Translations under genes and position numbers: made by a program
Source of the DNA: Chloroflexota bacterium
Lineage (GTDB): Bacteria; Chloroflexota; Chloroflexia; Thermomicrobiales; JADLAZ01
Length of the DNA stretch: 31,642 bases
Direction: 5' to 3'
Assembly: GCA_020849725.1 (NCBI GenBank)
Contig: JADLAZ010000004.1
Location: forward strand, 1 to 31,642
Shown: piece by piece, positions 30,508 through 31,642 of the stretch
Layout of the letters: each line of letters opens with the position of its first letter
How positions within the stretch are numbered: the stretch's first letter is position 1
The notes under the pieces: generated by a model
Told to the model about the DNA's origin: nothing
Seen by the model: only the letters and a program-made list of their open reading frames with translations
Databases searched by the model: none

Positions 30508-31642
30508 ATGACAGCATCTGACATGACGGCTTCGCGGGCAAGCGAGCCGGTGCGACGGCTGGTGGTGAAGATCGGCTCGTCGACGCTGGCCGAGGCGTCG
30601 GGACTGCTCAACGCGCCGGCCGTGGCGCGGCTGGTGGACCAGGTGGCGGACTTGCACGCCGAGGGGCGCGACGTCGTCATTGTCACCTCGGCGGCGGTGG
30701 CGGCCGGCATGTCATGCCTGGGCGATCTGCGCCACCGGCGCGACATTCCGGCCAAGCAGATGCTGGCTGCCATTGGCCAGCCCCGGCTGATGCAGGCCTA
30801 CGAGCACGCCTTTGCCCGCCACGACATCATCGTCGCCCAGGCGCTGCTGACTCGGCAGGATCTGGCCGAGCGCCTGGGCTATCTCAATGCCCGCCTGACG
30901 CTGCTCGGGCTGCTGCATCACCGGGTCGTGCCAATCATCAATGAGAACGATGTCGTCGCCACCCACGAGCTGCGCTTTGGCGACAACGACAACCTGTCAG
31001 CCGTCGTCGCCAGCGTCGTCGATGCGGACTTGCTGCTGCTGCTGACCGACATCGACGGCCTGTACACGGCGGACCCGCGCCTGGACCCCAGCGCGCGGCT
31101 GATCCCCGAGGTGACGCAGGTGGACGCACGCCTGGAGGCGCTGGCCGGCGGCGCGACGACGCGCGCCGGCACGCACGGCACCGGCGGAATGGTGACGAAG
31201 CTCCAGGCGGCGCGGACGGCGCTGCGCTCGGGCGTCGCGGTCGTGATCGCGCACGGTGGCGCAGACCGGGTGATCGAGCGGGTCGCGCGTGGCGAGGCGC
31301 TCGGCACGCGCTTCGTGCCGGAGCGGTCCAGCCGGGCGCGGGCGCGCGAGGCCTGGCTTAACACGGCCATCGCCGCGCGCGGCGTGCTGATCATCGACGA
31401 TGGTGCGGCGCGGGCGCTGCGCCAGGAGGGCAAGAGCCGGCTGCCGGCCGGCGTGCGCCAGACGAGCGGCCGTGTCGGGCGCGGCGACCCGGTCGAGGTG
31501 TGTGACCCGGCCGGTACGCGGCTGGCCTACGGGCTGGTGAACTACTCGTCGGTCGACCTGGCGCGCATCATCGGCCACCACTCCAGCACCATTGAAGCGA
31601 CGCTCGGCTACCACTATGGAGACGAGGTCATGCACCGCAACA
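30508..31642 (+). CDS. proB: Glutamate 5-kinase, 3' end cut by the window
   Basis: At least 378 residues, still open at the edge. ProB makes gamma-glutamyl phosphate, the first step of proline synthesis. The N-terminal kinase motif is RLVVKIGSSTLA (Lys21); IVTSAAVAAGM, IINENDVVA, FGDNDNLSA and LLTDIDGLYT follow in amino-acid-kinase order, then TGGMVTKLQAA. A PUA domain occupies about residue 310 onward (RLPAGVRQTSGRVGRGDPVE). AAGGGGAG at 30491-30498 supports ATG 30508 (ATG 30499 would be too close). It is divergent from the SAM operon; proA is not visible. Confidence 0.95.
   Translation, partial: MTASDMTASRASEPVRRLVVKIGSSTLAEASGLLNAPAVARLVDQVADLHAEGRDVVIVTSAAVAAGMSCLGDLRHRRDIPAKQMLAAIGQPRLMQAYEHAFARHDIIVAQALLTRQDLAERLGYLNARLTLLGLLHHRVVPIINENDVVATHELRFGDNDNLSAVVASVVDADLLLLLTDIDGLYTADPRLDPSARLIPEVTQVDARLEALAGGATTRAGTHGTGGMVTKLQAARTALRSGVAVVIAHGGADRVIERVARGEALGTRFVPERSSRARAREAWLNTAIAARGVLIIDDGAARALRQEGKSRLPAGVRQTSGRVGRGDPVEVCDPAGTRLAYGLVNYSSVDLARIIGHHSSTIEATLGYHYGDEVMHRN

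Overview
The window is a GC-rich, gene-dense bacterial chromosome segment (roughly 70% GC by eye). It contains no phage, transposase, CRISPR, rRNA or tRNA that I can see. The best guess for the organism is a Chloroflexota member, probably Thermomicrobia-like. That is inference from the mix of Ala/Pro/Thr-rich linkers in a peptide-binding lipoprotein, a SAM-I riboswitch, a NarL-type two-component pair and very high GC. No marker gene here settles it.

Layout. Positions 72-432 hold two divergent promoters: one serves a short secreted Pro-rich protein (possibly frameshifted) and the other an aldo/keto reductase (505-1440). From 9517 down to 1543 everything runs on the minus strand: a peptide-binding lipoprotein, two ABC permeases, an unrecognised 204-residue protein, a NarL-type histidine kinase and response regulator, then a glycerophosphodiester phosphodiesterase. 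Spacing suggests that most of this is one long transcription unit, yet no ABC ATPase gene is present. An inositol-monophosphatase-like gene lies just upstream (9742-10599, minus).

From 10868 to 14166 three plus-strand genes follow: an Asp-box beta-propeller lipoprotein, a GNAT acetyltransferase and a Na/Pi-cotransporter/PhoU fusion. A solitary DNA methyltransferase (minus) is divergent from a Gfo/Idh/MocA oxidoreductase (plus). Next come a secreted tandem-CHRD-like protein (minus), a possibly leaderless histidine phosphatase and a 2'-5' RNA ligase-like 2H protein (both plus). A CheY-like receiver then overlaps a uracil-DNA-glycosylase-like gene (minus), and secA follows (plus).

The right third is the clearest functional unit. 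A complete SAM-I (S-box) riboswitch, with a terminator and an alternative antiterminator pairing, sits at 30043-30242 on the minus strand. It precedes mtnA, a PfkB-family (probable adenosine) kinase, ahcY and metK. Together these genes make SAM, break down S-adenosylhomocysteine, phosphorylate adenosine and start methylthioribose salvage. A sugar isomerase/epimerase-like gene and an SMP-30/gluconolactonase-like gene lie downstream on the same strand and may be cotranscribed. proB begins divergently at 30508 and runs off the window.

Two sequence-scale themes recur. Promoter candidates repeatedly show an extended -10 of the form TG(C/G)-TAnnn(T/G). Short heptamer tandem repeats and imperfect palindromes sit at gene boundaries, and in two cases they appear to encode the last residues of the adjacent protein.
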